Shown piece after piece: positions 11,538 to 22,134 of a DNA stretch of 64,000 nucleotides. The DNA is from Nereida ignava (GTDB lineage Bacteria; Pseudomonadota; Alphaproteobacteria; Rhodobacterales; Rhodobacteraceae): positions 55,346-119,345 of the forward strand of contig NZ_CVPC01000011.1 in NCBI RefSeq assembly GCF_001049735.1, read 5' to 3'. The position numbers were made by a program, and so were the translations under genes. The notes under the pieces were generated by a model. It was not told where the DNA came from, did not search any database, and worked only from the letters and a program-made list of their open reading frames with translations. Position 1 is the stretch's first letter. Every line of letters starts with the position of its first letter.

Positions 11538-12593
11538 CTAGCCGCCGCTGATCAGCTCAAGAAACGTGTCAACGTCGCGCTCGGTGGTGGACCATGACGC
11601 CACAGCCCGCGCGCCCAACAGCGCATCGGGGTCGCCCGCAAGATCGTGATCAAAGGGCCAGAAATAATATGCAGCACCGGCCGCATGGGCCTTTTGGTGT
11701 CCCTTGCGCGGCCAGCGGGCAAACACTTGGTTGGCGTCCGTGGGGTGCAGCAATTCACCACCTTCAATTTGCAAAATACCATCACTTAGCCGCTTGCCCA
11801 TGGCGTTCGCGTGACGTGCCATCTCAAGCCACAGATCGTCTTTCAGATAGGCGTTCATTTGCGCGCTCAGATAGCGGTGTTTGGAGAAAAGATGTCCCCC
11901 CCGTTTGCGCCGCAACTCGAATTCCCACGCCACTTTGGGATCAAACAGGATAACTGCTTCCACGCCCAAACAGCCGTTCTTGGTGCCACCAAAAGACACC
12001 GCATCCACGCCTGCTTTCCACGTCATTTCAGCCGCGCTCGCACCCGTGGCCACAAGCGCGTTGGTAAAGCGTGCGCCGTCCATATGCACCCCAACGCCAA
12101 AGCTGTGGGCCACATCTGCAAGGGCGCGCACTTCGGCGGGGGTGTAGGCCGCGCCCGCTTCGGTGAGGTTCGTCAGGCTGAGGGGGCCGCGCTGTGGGTT
12201 GTGCACCCCAAGTTGGCCGGTTTTCTCGATGGCGGCGTGTAGCGCGGCGGGGCTGAGTTTGGCGTCATCCCCGTCGATTAATTCAATCTTGGCACCGCCT
12301 GTGTAAAACATCGGCGCGCCGCATTCATCGACTTCGATGTGGGCCTCGCGGTGGGCAAAAATGGTCTGCCACGGCTGGCACATACACGCCAGCGCCAGCG
12401 CATTTGCCGCAGATCCGGTGGCCACCAAATAAACGGCGGCCTCGGGGGCCTCAAAGACGTCGCGGATTTGTTGGCGCACTTCGTCCATGATCGGGTCCGA
12501 GCCATAGGGCATCGCGTAATCGGCATTGGCCTTTTGGACCGCTTCCATGATCTTGGGGTGCGCGCCGCTTGAGTTGTCTGATGCGAAATACAT
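11538..12593 (-). CDS. ltaE: low-specificity threonine aldolase
   Basis: PLP enzyme of fold type I cleaving L-threonine or L-allo-threonine to glycine and acetaldehyde. 351 residues. SDNSSGAHP at the N-terminus, the ATGSAANALAL phosphate-binding region (58-68), HMDGARF at 170-176 and the PLP lysine K205 within SFGGTKNG all fit the family. AAGG lies ten bases upstream of the ATG. Stereochemical preference (L versus low-specificity) cannot be fixed from sequence alone. Confidence 0.92.
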   Translation of the reverse strand: MYFASDNSSGAHPKIMEAVQKANADYAMPYGSDPIMDEVRQQIRDVFEAPEAAVYLVATGSAANALALACMCQPWQTIFAHREAHIEVDECGAPMFYTGGAKIELIDGDDAKLSPAALHAAIEKTGQLGVHNPQRGPLSLTNLTEAGAAYTPAEVRALADVAHSFGVGVHMDGARFTNALVATGASAAEMTWKAGVDAVSFGGTKNGCLGVEAVILFDPKVAWEFELRRKRGGHLFSKHRYLSAQMNAYLKDDLWLEMARHANAMGKRLSDGILQIEGGELLHPTDANQVFARWPRKGHQKAHAAGAAYYFWPFDHDLAGDPDALLGARAVASWSTTERDVDTFLELISGG

Positions 12594-12711
12594 GAAAGCA
12601 TTACCTTTCTGGCTGTGATGCGGTGTTGCGGGGCGGTTTTGTGAAGCGGCGCGCTTTGGCCGCTACGTCTCCGCCATACATATTGCGTTAAGCGCTACCT
12701 GAGCGGCAAAT

Positions 12712-13149
12712 CTACTCGGGGTCAATGATGTGGTCTTCCCACTCGTCCTCGTGAACCTCGTTTTCAGGCACGGTCCACCCCTGCACGGACACGCCTGCGT
12801 CATGCACGGTTTGCGCGCTGCCGCTGATAAGCGGGTGCCAGTCATAGAGCGGGGCCCCTTGGGCGCGCAGCTTATAGGCGCATGTGCGCGGCAACCAATA
12901 CATGTGGTCTGCGATGGTTTTGGGCGTCAGCACGATGCATTCGGGCACAAACTGATGGCGGATGTCATACTGGCTGCATTGACAGGTTTCCCCGTCAAGC
13001 AAGCGGCACGCCACGCGGGTGGTCACCACTTGGCCGGTGTCTTCGTCTTCAAGTTTGTTCAGACAGCATTTACCGCAACCGTCACACAGCGCTTCCCATT
13101 CTTTGGGGCTGAGCGCGGTCAGCGGCTTTTCCCAAAACGGCTTAGACAT
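12712..13149 (-). CDS. YcgN/UPF0260 cysteine-cluster protein
   Basis: 145 residues with the family pattern LCDGCGKCCLNKLEDEDTG (residues 21-39), a second cysteine group around CRLLDGETCQCSQY (48-61) and CAYKLRAQGAPLYDWHPLISG near 90-110. The spaced cysteines suggest an iron-sulfur or zinc site. Function is not established. Its first eight bases overlap the end of ribF, so the two are translationally coupled, a possible but unproven link to flavin metabolism. Confidence 0.92.
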   Translation of the reverse strand: MSKPFWEKPLTALSPKEWEALCDGCGKCCLNKLEDEDTGQVVTTRVACRLLDGETCQCSQYDIRHQFVPECIVLTPKTIADHMYWLPRTCAYKLRAQGAPLYDWHPLISGSAQTVHDAGVSVQGWTVPENEVHEDEWEDHIIDPE

Positions 13150-14080
13150 CGGCCAGAATTTCGCGGGCTTTGGCGCAATCCGCGTCCATTTGGGTGATCA
13201 ACGCCTCAAGGCTGTCGAACTTCAATTCGGGGCGCAAGAAATCCACCAAGGCCACGGAAATTTCCGCGCCGTATAAATCACCCTTAAAGTCAAAAATGAA
13301 CGTCTCGCAATTTGGCACGTTCTCGCCAAACATGGGCCGCACGCCGATGCTGGCCGCCCCTGTGTAGCTGCCCGCGTGCGGCCCGTTCAGAACGTCTGCC
13401 TTGACCGCGTAAACCCCAAATTTGGGCGGGTGACGGCCGTCGATGGACATGTTGGCAGTGGGGTAGCCAAGGTCGCGGCCACGCTGATCGCCGCGGATTA
13501 CCTCGCCCACGATCCGGTGCCAGTGCCCCAACATTTCGGCGGCCACGCGCGGGCGGCCATCGGCAAGGGCGGCGCGGATGTTGGTACTTGAAACTTCGCC
13601 TGCATCAAGTGCCACCATCTGTGCGATTGTCACGCCAAAACCCATTTCTGCGCCAAACGCCTTTAGGGTTTCTGCGTTGCCGCTGCGGCCTTTGCCAAAG
13701 CAAAAATCCTGCCCCACGACCACATGATCAAGGCCAAGCTGATCGCAGATCACCGTCTGTGCAAAAGCCCGCGCATCCAGCTCGGCCAAGGCTTTGTTGA
13801 ATGGCACTTCGAACAGACGTTCGACCCCCAGTTTATCCAAGCGGTTTGCCTTGGCCTCGGCGTTCATCAGGCGGAACGCGGGCGTGGCGGGGGCAAAGAA
13901 ATTGCGCGGATGCGGCTCAAACGTCATGATCCCAAGGGGCACGCCGCGGCGTGTGGCCTCGGCGCGGGCAATGTCGATCACCGCTTGGTGGCCAAGGTGC
14001 ACCCCGTCGAAATTACCAATGGCAGCCACGCCACCACGGTTGTCGGGATCAATGAAATGAGTGTCTCGGATGATGCGCAT
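13142..14080 (-). CDS. ribF: bifunctional riboflavin kinase / FAD synthetase
   Basis: Converts riboflavin to FMN and then FAD. 312 residues when started at 14080 (MRIIRDTHFIDP); an in-frame start at 14116 would add twelve residues unlike the family. The N-terminal adenylyltransferase domain shows IGNFDGVHLGHQ (21-32); the C-terminal flavokinase domain shows RDLGYPTANM and the terminal FLRPELKFDSLEALITQM helix. Overlaps the ycgN-like gene by eight bases and follows the maoC gene closely on the same strand. Confidence 0.96.
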   Translation of the reverse strand: MRIIRDTHFIDPDNRGGVAAIGNFDGVHLGHQAVIDIARAEATRRGVPLGIMTFEPHPRNFFAPATPAFRLMNAEAKANRLDKLGVERLFEVPFNKALAELDARAFAQTVICDQLGLDHVVVGQDFCFGKGRSGNAETLKAFGAEMGFGVTIAQMVALDAGEVSSTNIRAALADGRPRVAAEMLGHWHRIVGEVIRGDQRGRDLGYPTANMSIDGRHPPKFGVYAVKADVLNGPHAGSYTGAASIGVRPMFGENVPNCETFIFDFKGDLYGAEISVALVDFLRPELKFDSLEALITQMDADCAKAREILADV

Positions 14081-14119
14081 GGGCCAAGGCGTAGCGCCCG
14101 TGCGCGCGCTGCGCAAGCG

Positions 14120-14563
14120 CTAGTCGAACTTGCGGCTTGGGGCCATTACAACGGCTTCGCCTTTGAGGACTTTCTTGCCGTTGATTTCGCAGTGGGTCTC
14201 CATGGTGACGCGGCGTTTAGGGATGTCCATGTCGGTCACAGTAACCACAGCGTTCACCATATCGCCCGGGCGAACGGGGGCTAAAAACTTAAGCGTCTGG
14301 CCAAGATAGACCGTGCCGTGGCCCGGAAGCTGTTCGCCGATGACCGCACTGATAAGGCCCGCAGTCAGCATCCCGTGGGCAATGCGCCCCTCAAAAATGG
14401 TGTCGTTGGCATAGTCGTCATCAAGGTGGACCGGATTATGATCCGTTGAGACTTCGGCGAACATCTCAATATCGCGGTCAGTGATGACCTTGCGCAGATT
14501 GCGGCTCATGCCGATTTCGATGTCTTCGATACAGATCGTGCCGCGAGGTGCGTTATCCAACAT
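14120..14563 (-). CDS. MaoC-family (R)-enoyl-CoA hydratase-like protein
   Basis: 147-residue hot-dog fold hydratase. The hydratase motif VSTDHNPVHLDDDYA places the catalytic aspartate at D41 and histidine at H46. Family members hydrate 2-enoyl-CoA to (R)-3-hydroxyacyl-CoA, for example to feed polyhydroxyalkanoate synthesis (PhaJ). No PHA genes are nearby; the substrate is therefore open. It is 39 bases upstream of ribF in the same direction and may be in one operon. Confidence 0.9.
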   Translation of the reverse strand: MLDNAPRGTICIEDIEIGMSRNLRKVITDRDIEMFAEVSTDHNPVHLDDDYANDTIFEGRIAHGMLTAGLISAVIGEQLPGHGTVYLGQTLKFLAPVRPGDMVNAVVTVTDMDIPKRRVTMETHCEINGKKVLKGEAVVMAPSRKFD

Positions 14564-14652
14564 TGCGAGTATCCCAAAGTAACAATTGCGCTATTCGAGA
14601 TAAATACACGCAATAAAATTACTTTGCAACTGCAGAATAATTTATATGCAAT

Positions 14653-15525
14653 TTATCGCAGGTATCCGATGGTGTAGCTGGGATTGACCATTTCGCCTTG
14701 TAAATAGGCCTCAAGGGCGGTCGCGTCTGGTTGGGTGTCTGTTTTGGTCTCGGCTTTGGCCAAGCCACCGCTGATGAACAAACAGTCAAGATCTTCGCCC
14801 ATGGCACCGGCAACGTCGGTGATGATTCCATCGCCAATGGCCAGAATACTGCTGTCGGACACGTTGGGGCGCAGGGCCGCAAGGCGGCGGCGCGCAAGAT
14901 CATAGATGGGCGGGTGCGGTTTGCCGAAATAGAGGCTCTCGCCGCCCATTTCCGTGTAAAGAGCCGCCAGCGCACCGGCGCACCACTCGCGCCGTTCGCC
15001 GCGGTCCACCACGATATCGGGGTTGGCACAAAGCAGCTTCATGCCTTTTTGTTTGGCATACAGAAATTCGGGGCGCATCACGGATGGATCAGCTGTGGGG
15101 TCCATTGGGCCACAGCACACGATGCCATCGGCTTGATCCAGCGGAACTTGGGTGATGGTGACGGGCGCGTCGATGACGTTGAGCGGTCTGAAGAACGACT
15201 GGTCGTGATCCTCGCCGATGAAATAGACTTTTTCGCCAACAACACCGCGGAACATTGCGGCGCGGGCACTGTCGCCTGACGTGGCGATATCGTCCCAACA
15301 ATCCCGCGGCAGGCCCATGCCATCAAGTTGATCGGCCACAGAGGCGCGCGGGCGCGGAGAGTTGGTGACCATGATTACCGTGCCGCCTTGGGCCTTGAAC
15401 GCCTGAAGGGCGGCGACGGCTTCGGGGAAAGGGGTGATGCCGTTGTGCACACAGCCCCAGAGATCGCAAAACACCGCTGAATACTGATCGGAAATTTCGG
15501 ACAACTGCGTAACGATCTGGGACAT
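14653..15525 (-). CDS. HAD-superfamily hydrolase, TIGR01459 type
   Basis: 290-residue phosphatase of the HAD IIA group (NagD-like). Motif I is DLWGCVHNG starting at D21, with the second catalytic aspartate position occupied by G24, so the usual DxD is DLW here; motif II is MVTNSPRP and motif IV is AIGDGIITDVAGA. The open frame reaches 15636 but the added residues are a low-complexity proline/threonine stretch, so I take the ATG at 15525 (MSQIVTQLSE). Substrate is unknown. Lies between maoC and ppaC on the same strand. Confidence 0.87.
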   Translation of the reverse strand: MSQIVTQLSEISDQYSAVFCDLWGCVHNGITPFPEAVAALQAFKAQGGTVIMVTNSPRPRASVADQLDGMGLPRDCWDDIATSGDSARAAMFRGVVGEKVYFIGEDHDQSFFRPLNVIDAPVTITQVPLDQADGIVCCGPMDPTADPSVMRPEFLYAKQKGMKLLCANPDIVVDRGERREWCAGALAALYTEMGGESLYFGKPHPPIYDLARRRLAALRPNVSDSSILAIGDGIITDVAGAMGEDLDCLFISGGLAKAETKTDTQPDATALEAYLQGEMVNPSYTIGYLR

Positions 15526-15646
15526 GGGATGTCTTTCTGGCGGTGTGGCCGTGGCAGGGGGCGGGGGAGGGGACGGGTAGCGAGGTGTGGTGCGGAAAAC
15601 TGTGCTGGCGCGCAAGGTTTTCTCCCTGCGCGCCAAAGGTGGGGGA

Positions 15647-16567
15647 TTAAGCCAGCTTGAGGTTCGGGATGATCTGTTTTTTGCGGCTCATCACGCCCGG
15701 CAGAACCACGCTGTTACCAGTGACTGTTGCGCCGAATGATGCCTCTGCCACAGATTTTGTCAGCGCGTTGGGCACCAGCATGGTGGCTTCTTCGTTCAGG
15801 ATGTCGACCACAAAGAGCAGCACCTGATCCACACCGTCTTCGCTTGCCACAGTTGTCATGCTGTCCATCAAAGACGCCGCGCGGTCCAGCACGATGGCGG
15901 GCTTTGTGGTTTCCAGAACAGACACGCGGAATTTAGTGCCGTCCACGGCGTATTCCTTGCTGTCCATGCGCAACAACTCGGCATCGCTAAAGGCGCTGAC
16001 GTCTGATTTGGCGGCGAACATTTCATCGGCGTAGGCGTCAAGGTCAAGGCCCAGGTCGGCGGCCAGAGCGCGGGCCAGATCCGTGTCTGTCTGTGTGGTT
16101 GTCGGCGAGCGGAACGCCAGCGTGTCAGACAAGATACATGACAGCATAAGGCCTTTGATTTGCTCGGGCATTTCGGCGGCGTGTGCGCCCATCAGATCGT
16201 GCATGATCGTGGCAGTGCACGCCAGCGGGCGGATGGTGATGTCGATGGGGCCTGCGGTTTCCAGACCACCCACAAGTTTGTGGTGATCGATGATCGCCGT
16301 GACGTTGAGCGCGTTGATGTTGGCGGGCAACTCGGCGGGGTTGTTGGTGTCCACAACGATGCAGTCCTGACCGTCTTCAAAAGCGTCGACGATGTGAGGT
16401 TTGCTTGCATTCCAACGGGTTAGGACAAATGCGGCCTCTGTGTTCGGCTCGCCCAGAAGAACGGCGCGCGCATCACCGCCGGTGTGGTTGATGAACCATT
16501 CCCAGATCAGCGGAGCGCCGGTGCTGTCTGTGTCGGGGGATTTGTGGCCGAAAATCAAGGTCGTCAT
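15647..16567 (-). CDS. ppaC: manganese-dependent inorganic pyrophosphatase (family II)
   Basis: Hydrolyses pyrophosphate, pulling biosynthetic reactions forward. 306 residues of the DHH superfamily: GHKSPDTDS (7-15) and DHHKLVGG (94-101) supply metal ligands and the C-terminal SRKKQ (294-298) binds phosphate. No CBS insertion is present, so it is the compact, unregulated form. Two genes downstream in the run are the HAD phosphatase and maoC. Confidence 0.95.
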   Translation of the reverse strand: MTTLIFGHKSPDTDSTGAPLIWEWFINHTGGDARAVLLGEPNTEAAFVLTRWNASKPHIVDAFEDGQDCIVVDTNNPAELPANINALNVTAIIDHHKLVGGLETAGPIDITIRPLACTATIMHDLMGAHAAEMPEQIKGLMLSCILSDTLAFRSPTTTQTDTDLARALAADLGLDLDAYADEMFAAKSDVSAFSDAELLRMDSKEYAVDGTKFRVSVLETTKPAIVLDRAASLMDSMTTVASEDGVDQVLLFVVDILNEEATMLVPNALTKSVAEASFGATVTGNSVVLPGVMSRKKQIIPNLKLA

Positions 16568-16667
16568 TGGAGGGTCTACCCTTTAAAAATGGAGTGCTTT
16601 TGAGGGCGTTATAGGCCCAAGCAATGGCCTTGTCACCCGCTCGCATCGATGGCTAGGATGCGGCGTT

Positions 16668-17351
16668 ATGAGCACCAGCAGCACCCCCGCGAAAATCAAG
16701 GAAACGGACCTTTACGGGCCGGTCAAAGCGTTCCTTGAAGGGCAGGGCTACGAGGTGAAGGGTGAGATTGGCGCAGTGGATGTTCTGGCGCTGGGCGGTG
16801 AGGGGCAAAGCGGTGAGCCGTTGATTGTGGAATTAAAAACTGCCTTCTCTTTATCGCTTTTTCATCAAGGAGTTGCGCGATTATCGGTCAGCGACCTTGT
16901 GTATGTTGCAGTGCCCTATCAAAGCGGTAAACGCTGGCGCGCGGGGCTGAAGGCGAACGTGACGCTGGCGCGCAGGATCGGGCTTGGCATCATGACCGTG
17001 CGTCTTGAGGACGGGTTGGTGCAGGTGCATTGTGATCCGGTGCCCTACGCGCCGCGCAAAAATGCCAAGCGCAAGACGGCTTTGTTAAAGGAGTTTGCCA
17101 AGCGCAGCGGTGATCCCAGCAAAGGCGGGGCGACGCGGGCGGGCTTGGTGACCGCTTACCGGCAGGACGCCATCAAAATTGCAGCGCATCTGGCGGATCA
17201 CGGGGCGAGCCGTGGCACAGATGTGCGCAATGCGACAGGAGTGGCGCGCGCTACAACTATGATGCGCGACAACCACTATGGGTGGTTCGAAAAAGTGACG
17301 ACCGGTGTTTACGACCTAAGCGATACGGGCCGCGCGGCAATAGAAAGTTAG
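16668..17351 (+). CDS. DUF2161 family, putative PD-(D/E)XK nuclease-like protein
   Basis: 227 residues. D38 (GAVDVLAL) and the E-L-K at 55-57 in IVELKTAF match the spacing of a PD-(D/E)XK nuclease core, and Q67 lies where some members carry a glutamine. A basic linker PRKNAKRKT follows, and the C-terminal 60 residues (RDAIKIAAHLADHGASRG onward) look like a winged helix with a DNA- or RNA-binding role. The family is described only as a domain of unknown function. It is alone on its strand, divergent from ppaC. Confidence 0.82.
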   Translation: MSTSSTPAKIKETDLYGPVKAFLEGQGYEVKGEIGAVDVLALGGEGQSGEPLIVELKTAFSLSLFHQGVARLSVSDLVYVAVPYQSGKRWRAGLKANVTLARRIGLGIMTVRLEDGLVQVHCDPVPYAPRKNAKRKTALLKEFAKRSGDPSKGGATRAGLVTAYRQDAIKIAAHLADHGASRGTDVRNATGVARATTMMRDNHYGWFEKVTTGVYDLSDTGRAAIES

Positions 17352-17385
17352 GGCAACAGCGCCCATGGTGGCGGGGTTGCCGTGC

Positions 17386-17553
17386 TTACTGGCCGGTGCC
17401 TTCAGGGGCAGCGCCATCGCCGTAAAGCAGATCAACGGTTGATTGGGGCACAGAGACTTCGACGGCATTATCGGCTGAACTGTCCCCGATGAAACCAGAA
17501 CAGCCCGACAAGGCAGTGATCGCAAGCAGACAGAATGTAGAGAGTAAACGCAT
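17386..17553 (-). CDS. small lipoprotein, 55 residues
   Basis: MRLLSTFCLLAITALSGC is a compact lipoprotein signal with lipobox LSGC (cysteine at 18). GAGG is eight bases before the ATG at 17553. The mature part is only about 37 residues, acidic, with no recognised domain. It would be lipidated by the Lgt encoded at 31530-32408. Convergent with the DUF2161 gene; function unknown. Confidence 0.6.
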   Translation of the reverse strand: MRLLSTFCLLAITALSGCSGFIGDSSADNAVEVSVPQSTVDLLYGDGAAPEGTGQ

Positions 17554-17878
17554 AGACTTATCCTCGAACCAATTAAGAATCTGCACACAGCGTGTGTGCT
17601 TGTCCGCTTTTGGACAACAAAAAACCTAATAATTGATGAATTTGGGCTTAATTCGCGCCTTAATTGCTAAATTGGCAATATTTCGTGAACAGTAGCGCGT
17701 GAATCTTAGGAATTGTTTTACCTTCGCATGGGCATTTAACCCCAAGGCGTTGTGTTTGGCTGTTGTGACACTTGGTTTTTGTAGAGGAATTTTCGTTCGT
17801 GACTGAGCTTTAATTTACGCAAAATAGACGGTGTTTGACCGTTTGAATTTTAGTGCAAAAGAATCTTGGGAGGGCCTG
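17554..17878. other. gene-free AT-rich region upstream of the groESL promoter
   Basis: About 325 bases without a gene. It holds a CACAC-AGC-GTGTG palindrome near 17583-17595 and TTGTCC/GGACAA arms around GCTTTT near 17602-17619, adjacent to a six-A run. The remainder is AT-rich. Role unknown; it may carry the lipoprotein promoter. Confidence 0.35.
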
Positions 17879-17907
17879 TTGACACCTTCATGGACGCTGC
17901 CTAACTA
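17879..17907 (+). promoter_or_regulatory. sigma-70-type promoter of groESL
   Basis: A perfect TTGACA (17879-17884), a 17-base spacer and TAACTA (17902-17907). The expected start of transcription falls at the edge of the CIRCE element, the normal geometry for HrcA repression. Confidence 0.75.
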
Positions 17908-17914
17908 TCGCTCG

Positions 17915-17941
17915 TTAGCACTCGCCCTGAGTGAGTGACAA
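17915..17941 (+). promoter_or_regulatory. CIRCE operator (HrcA binding site)
   Basis: The left arm TTAGCACTC is a perfect match to the consensus, followed by a nine-base spacer and a right arm GAGTGACAA that differs from GAGTGCTAA at two positions. It lies 32 bases before groES, so groESL should be repressed by HrcA and released on heat stress. hrcA itself is not in the window. Confidence 0.85.
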
Positions 17942-17973
17942 GAATTGAAACTTGAAGCTAAGGAGCTGCACAG

Positions 17974-18261
17974 ATGGCACTTAAACCACTTCATGACCGT
18001 GTATTGGTCGAGCGCGTGGAAAGCGAAGAAAAAACAGCGGGTGGCTTGATCATCCCTGAGTCCGCAAAAGAAAAGCCTGCGGAAGGTGTGATTGTTGCTG
18101 CTGGTGAAGGCGCACGTAAGGACAGCGGTGAGCTGATCCCAATGGCCGTCAAAGAAGGCGACAAAGTTCTGTTCGGCAAATGGTCCGGCACAGAAGTGAC
18201 TGTCGACGGCAAAGAGCTGTTGATCATGAAAGAAAGCGACGTTCTGGGCATCCTGTCCTAA
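17974..18261 (+). CDS. groES: co-chaperonin GroES
   Basis: Heptameric lid of the GroEL folding chamber. 95 residues, starting [16 protein letters not shown], with the mobile-loop region [18 protein letters not shown] at 19-36. AAGGAG precedes the ATG. First gene of groESL; HrcA/CIRCE control is read from the upstream sequence. Confidence 0.97.
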   Translation: MALKPLHDRVLVERVESEEKTAGGLIIPESAKEKPAEGVIVAAGEGARKDSGELIPMAVKEGDKVLFGKWSGTEVTVDGKELLIMKESDVLGILS

Positions 18262-18302
18262 GCGCTTCTCTTTTAAGTTCATATAAATACACAAGATTTT
18301 AA

Positions 18303-19958
<1,656 letters not shown>

Positions 19959-20015
19959 TCACCCACAGTTTCCCGGTTTCGGGAAATGGGTGACGCATCT
20001 GCGTTCACGAAAATT

Positions 20016-20048
20016 GGGGCCTCTCCTGTGTTGGAGGGGCCCTTTTTG
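20016..20048 (+). terminator. intrinsic terminator of groESL
   Basis: GGGGCCTCTCC pairs with GGAGGGGCCC around a six-base loop, then five T. Confidence 0.85.
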
Positions 20049-20171
20049 TTTGCCTGACGTGTTCTGGTGTCAGATCGTCTTGTCACGCAGGGCGCGGCGC
20101 GCGGCAGGTGGTGCTGGCGGTGTGGGGGAAGATACCGTAGGCATATCTCAGAAAATGAAAGTGACCGCCTG

Positions 20172-21041
20172 ATGCGCCTGATCCTGTTGATATGCCTAAC
20201 GATGCTTGCGTTTGCGGCGAACTCTTTGCTGACACGCGCGGGTGTTGTGGCCGGTGCGGACCCGATGCAGTTTGCGGTGCTGCGGGTTGTGGCAGGGGCG
20301 GTTACGTTGTGTGGATTGGTTGCGCTGCGCGGGCGGAATGCGGGCGGTGGTTTTCAGCTTTTTGCGGTTCAGCGCGTGTTTGGGGCGCTCGCTTTGGTGA
20401 CGTATCTGATTGGGTTTTCCCTCGCGTACCGTGTTCTTGATGCGGGGCTTGGCGCGCTCATTTTGTTTGGTGTCGTGCAGATGGGATTGTTCGGTTATGC
20501 CCTTGCGCGCCGACAACCGGTTAGCATTTTTCGTTGGAGCGGCATGGGGTTGGCCATGGTTGGCCTTGCGTGGTTGGTCTGGCCTGTGCCCGCCGCTGCG
20601 GGCGAAACGGTGGTGCGTGTTGACCTTTGGGGGGGCTGTATGATGGCTGTCGCGGGTCTTGCCTGGGCGGCCTACACAGTTAACGGGCAGGGCGCGCGTG
20701 ACCCGTTGGGCGCATCAGCGGGTAATTTCGCATGGGCAGCCGTTGGGATGTTGCCGGTGTTGGTTTTGGTGCCAAGCGGTGCGATGCCCCTGATTGGCGC
20801 GCTTAGCGCAATCGCGTCCGGGGCCATCGCTTCTGGTTTGGGGTACGCGCTTTGGTTCAAGGTTTTGCCGCAGATCCAGACAACCACCGCCGGCATCGCA
20901 CAGCTAAGCGTGCCGGTCCTTGCCCTTGTTTTGGGCGCGGTCCTTTTGGGCGAAGTACCGGATGTCCGCGCGATGCTTGCGGCCTCTGTGGTCATCGCAG
21001 GCATCGGGGTTGCGATGATCCCAAGCAGGGCGCGGGCCTAG
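20172..21041 (+). CDS. EamA-family (drug/metabolite superfamily) transporter
   Basis: 289 residues and about ten hydrophobic helices in two EamA repeats; the second repeat includes GLGYALWFKVLPQIQTTTAG, a well-conserved signature of this group. The open frame extends upstream to 20067, but the extra residues are arginine-rich and unlike a transporter start, so I use the ATG at 20172 (MRLILLICLTML). Substrate cannot be predicted. Convergent with purK with seven bases between stops. Confidence 0.88.
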   Translation: MRLILLICLTMLAFAANSLLTRAGVVAGADPMQFAVLRVVAGAVTLCGLVALRGRNAGGGFQLFAVQRVFGALALVTYLIGFSLAYRVLDAGLGALILFGVVQMGLFGYALARRQPVSIFRWSGMGLAMVGLAWLVWPVPAAAGETVVRVDLWGGCMMAVAGLAWAAYTVNGQGARDPLGASAGNFAWAAVGMLPVLVLVPSGAMPLIGALSAIASGAIASGLGYALWFKVLPQIQTTTAGIAQLSVPVLALVLGAVLLGEVPDVRAMLAASVVIAGIGVAMIPSRARA

Positions 21042-21048
21042 CCGTTCG

Positions 21049-22134
21049 TTACGGTGTGATGAAGTTAACGTGGCCCATTTTGCGGCCCGTTTTGACGTCT
21101 GCTTTGCCGTAAAGATGCACCGCTGCGTTTGAGCCAAGCAAGGCCGGCAGCCGGTCCATATCATCCCCAATCAGGTTTTCCATCCGCACGTCGCTGTGGC
21201 GTGTGCCGTCGCCCAATGGCCATCCGGCGATGGCGCGGATGTGCTGTTCAAACTGGCATGTGGTACAGCCGTTTTGCGTCCAGTGGCCAGAATTGTGCAC
21301 GCGCGGGGCGATCTCGTTTACGACCAAACCTGTTGGTGTCACAAAAAGCTCAAGGCCCATGACGCCTACGTATTCAAGGGCGTTCAGGATTTTCGCGGCC
21401 ATCAAAACCGCGTCCATCCGCTGGGGCGCGGGGACAGTTGAGGGCACCGTGGTCGTGCGCAAAATGCCATCTGAATGCACGTTTTCGCCCGGATCATAAC
21501 AGACCACTTCGCCCGATGGGCTTCGCGCAGCGATGACGCTGATCTCGCAGCTGAACGGGACAAATCCTTCTAGAACGCAAGGCGCGCCTTGGACCGCTTC
21601 AAGGGCGGCGGCGGCTTCAGAGATGTCGTTGATGCGGACTTGGCCCTTGCCGTCATAACCAAAGCGGCGGGTTTTCAAGATCGCTGGCGTGCCGAAAGTT
21701 TCGAGCGCTTTGGTTAATGATGCCAAATCGGTGATGTCCGCATATGGCGCAGTGCGCAGGCCCAAGCCGCTGAGGAAGTTTTTTTCGGTCAGGCGATCTT
21801 GGCTGGTTGAAAGCGCTGCGCGGCCCGGCCGGATTGTGCTGTGATCCTGGATCAGATCAAGCGCCGCCGTGGGGATGTTTTCAAACTCATAGCTGACCAC
21901 ATCAACAGAGCGCGCAAAATTCAACAGCGCGTCAGCGTCGTCATAGGCGGCTTTGAAATGGTAATTGGCCACGTGCGAGGCAGGGCAGTCACCGGCGGGT
22001 TCAAAAATGCAGGTCTTGAAGCCAAGGCGCGAGGCCGCAACGGACAACATCCGCCCCAGCTGACCGCCACCCAAAATGCCGATTGTCGCGCCTTGGGGCA
22101 ATGCGCCCGCGGGCAGTGTCGCGGTGTCAGTCAT
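21049..22134 (-). CDS. purK: 5-(carboxyamino)imidazole ribonucleotide synthase
   Basis: ATP-grasp enzyme that carboxylates AIR with bicarbonate to N5-CAIR in purine synthesis. 361 residues from the ATG at 22134. [13 protein letters not shown] (16-28 region), [17 protein letters not shown], and [13 protein letters not shown] are standard PurK motifs. It overlaps purE by eight bases (ATG inside the purE end), giving the classic purEK operon. Confidence 0.97.
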   Translation of the reverse strand: MTDTATLPAGALPQGATIGILGGGQLGRMLSVAASRLGFKTCIFEPAGDCPASHVANYHFKAAYDDADALLNFARSVDVVSYEFENIPTAALDLIQDHSTIRPGRAALSTSQDRLTEKNFLSGLGLRTAPYADITDLASLTKALETFGTPAILKTRRFGYDGKGQVRINDISEAAAALEAVQGAPCVLEGFVPFSCEISVIAARSPSGEVVCYDPGENVHSDGILRTTTVPSTVPAPQRMDAVLMAAKILNALEYVGVMGLELFVTPTGLVVNEIAPRVHNSGHWTQNGCTTCQFEQHIRAIAGWPLGDGTRHSDVRMENLIGDDMDRLPALLGSNAAVHLYGKADVKTGRKMGHVNFITP

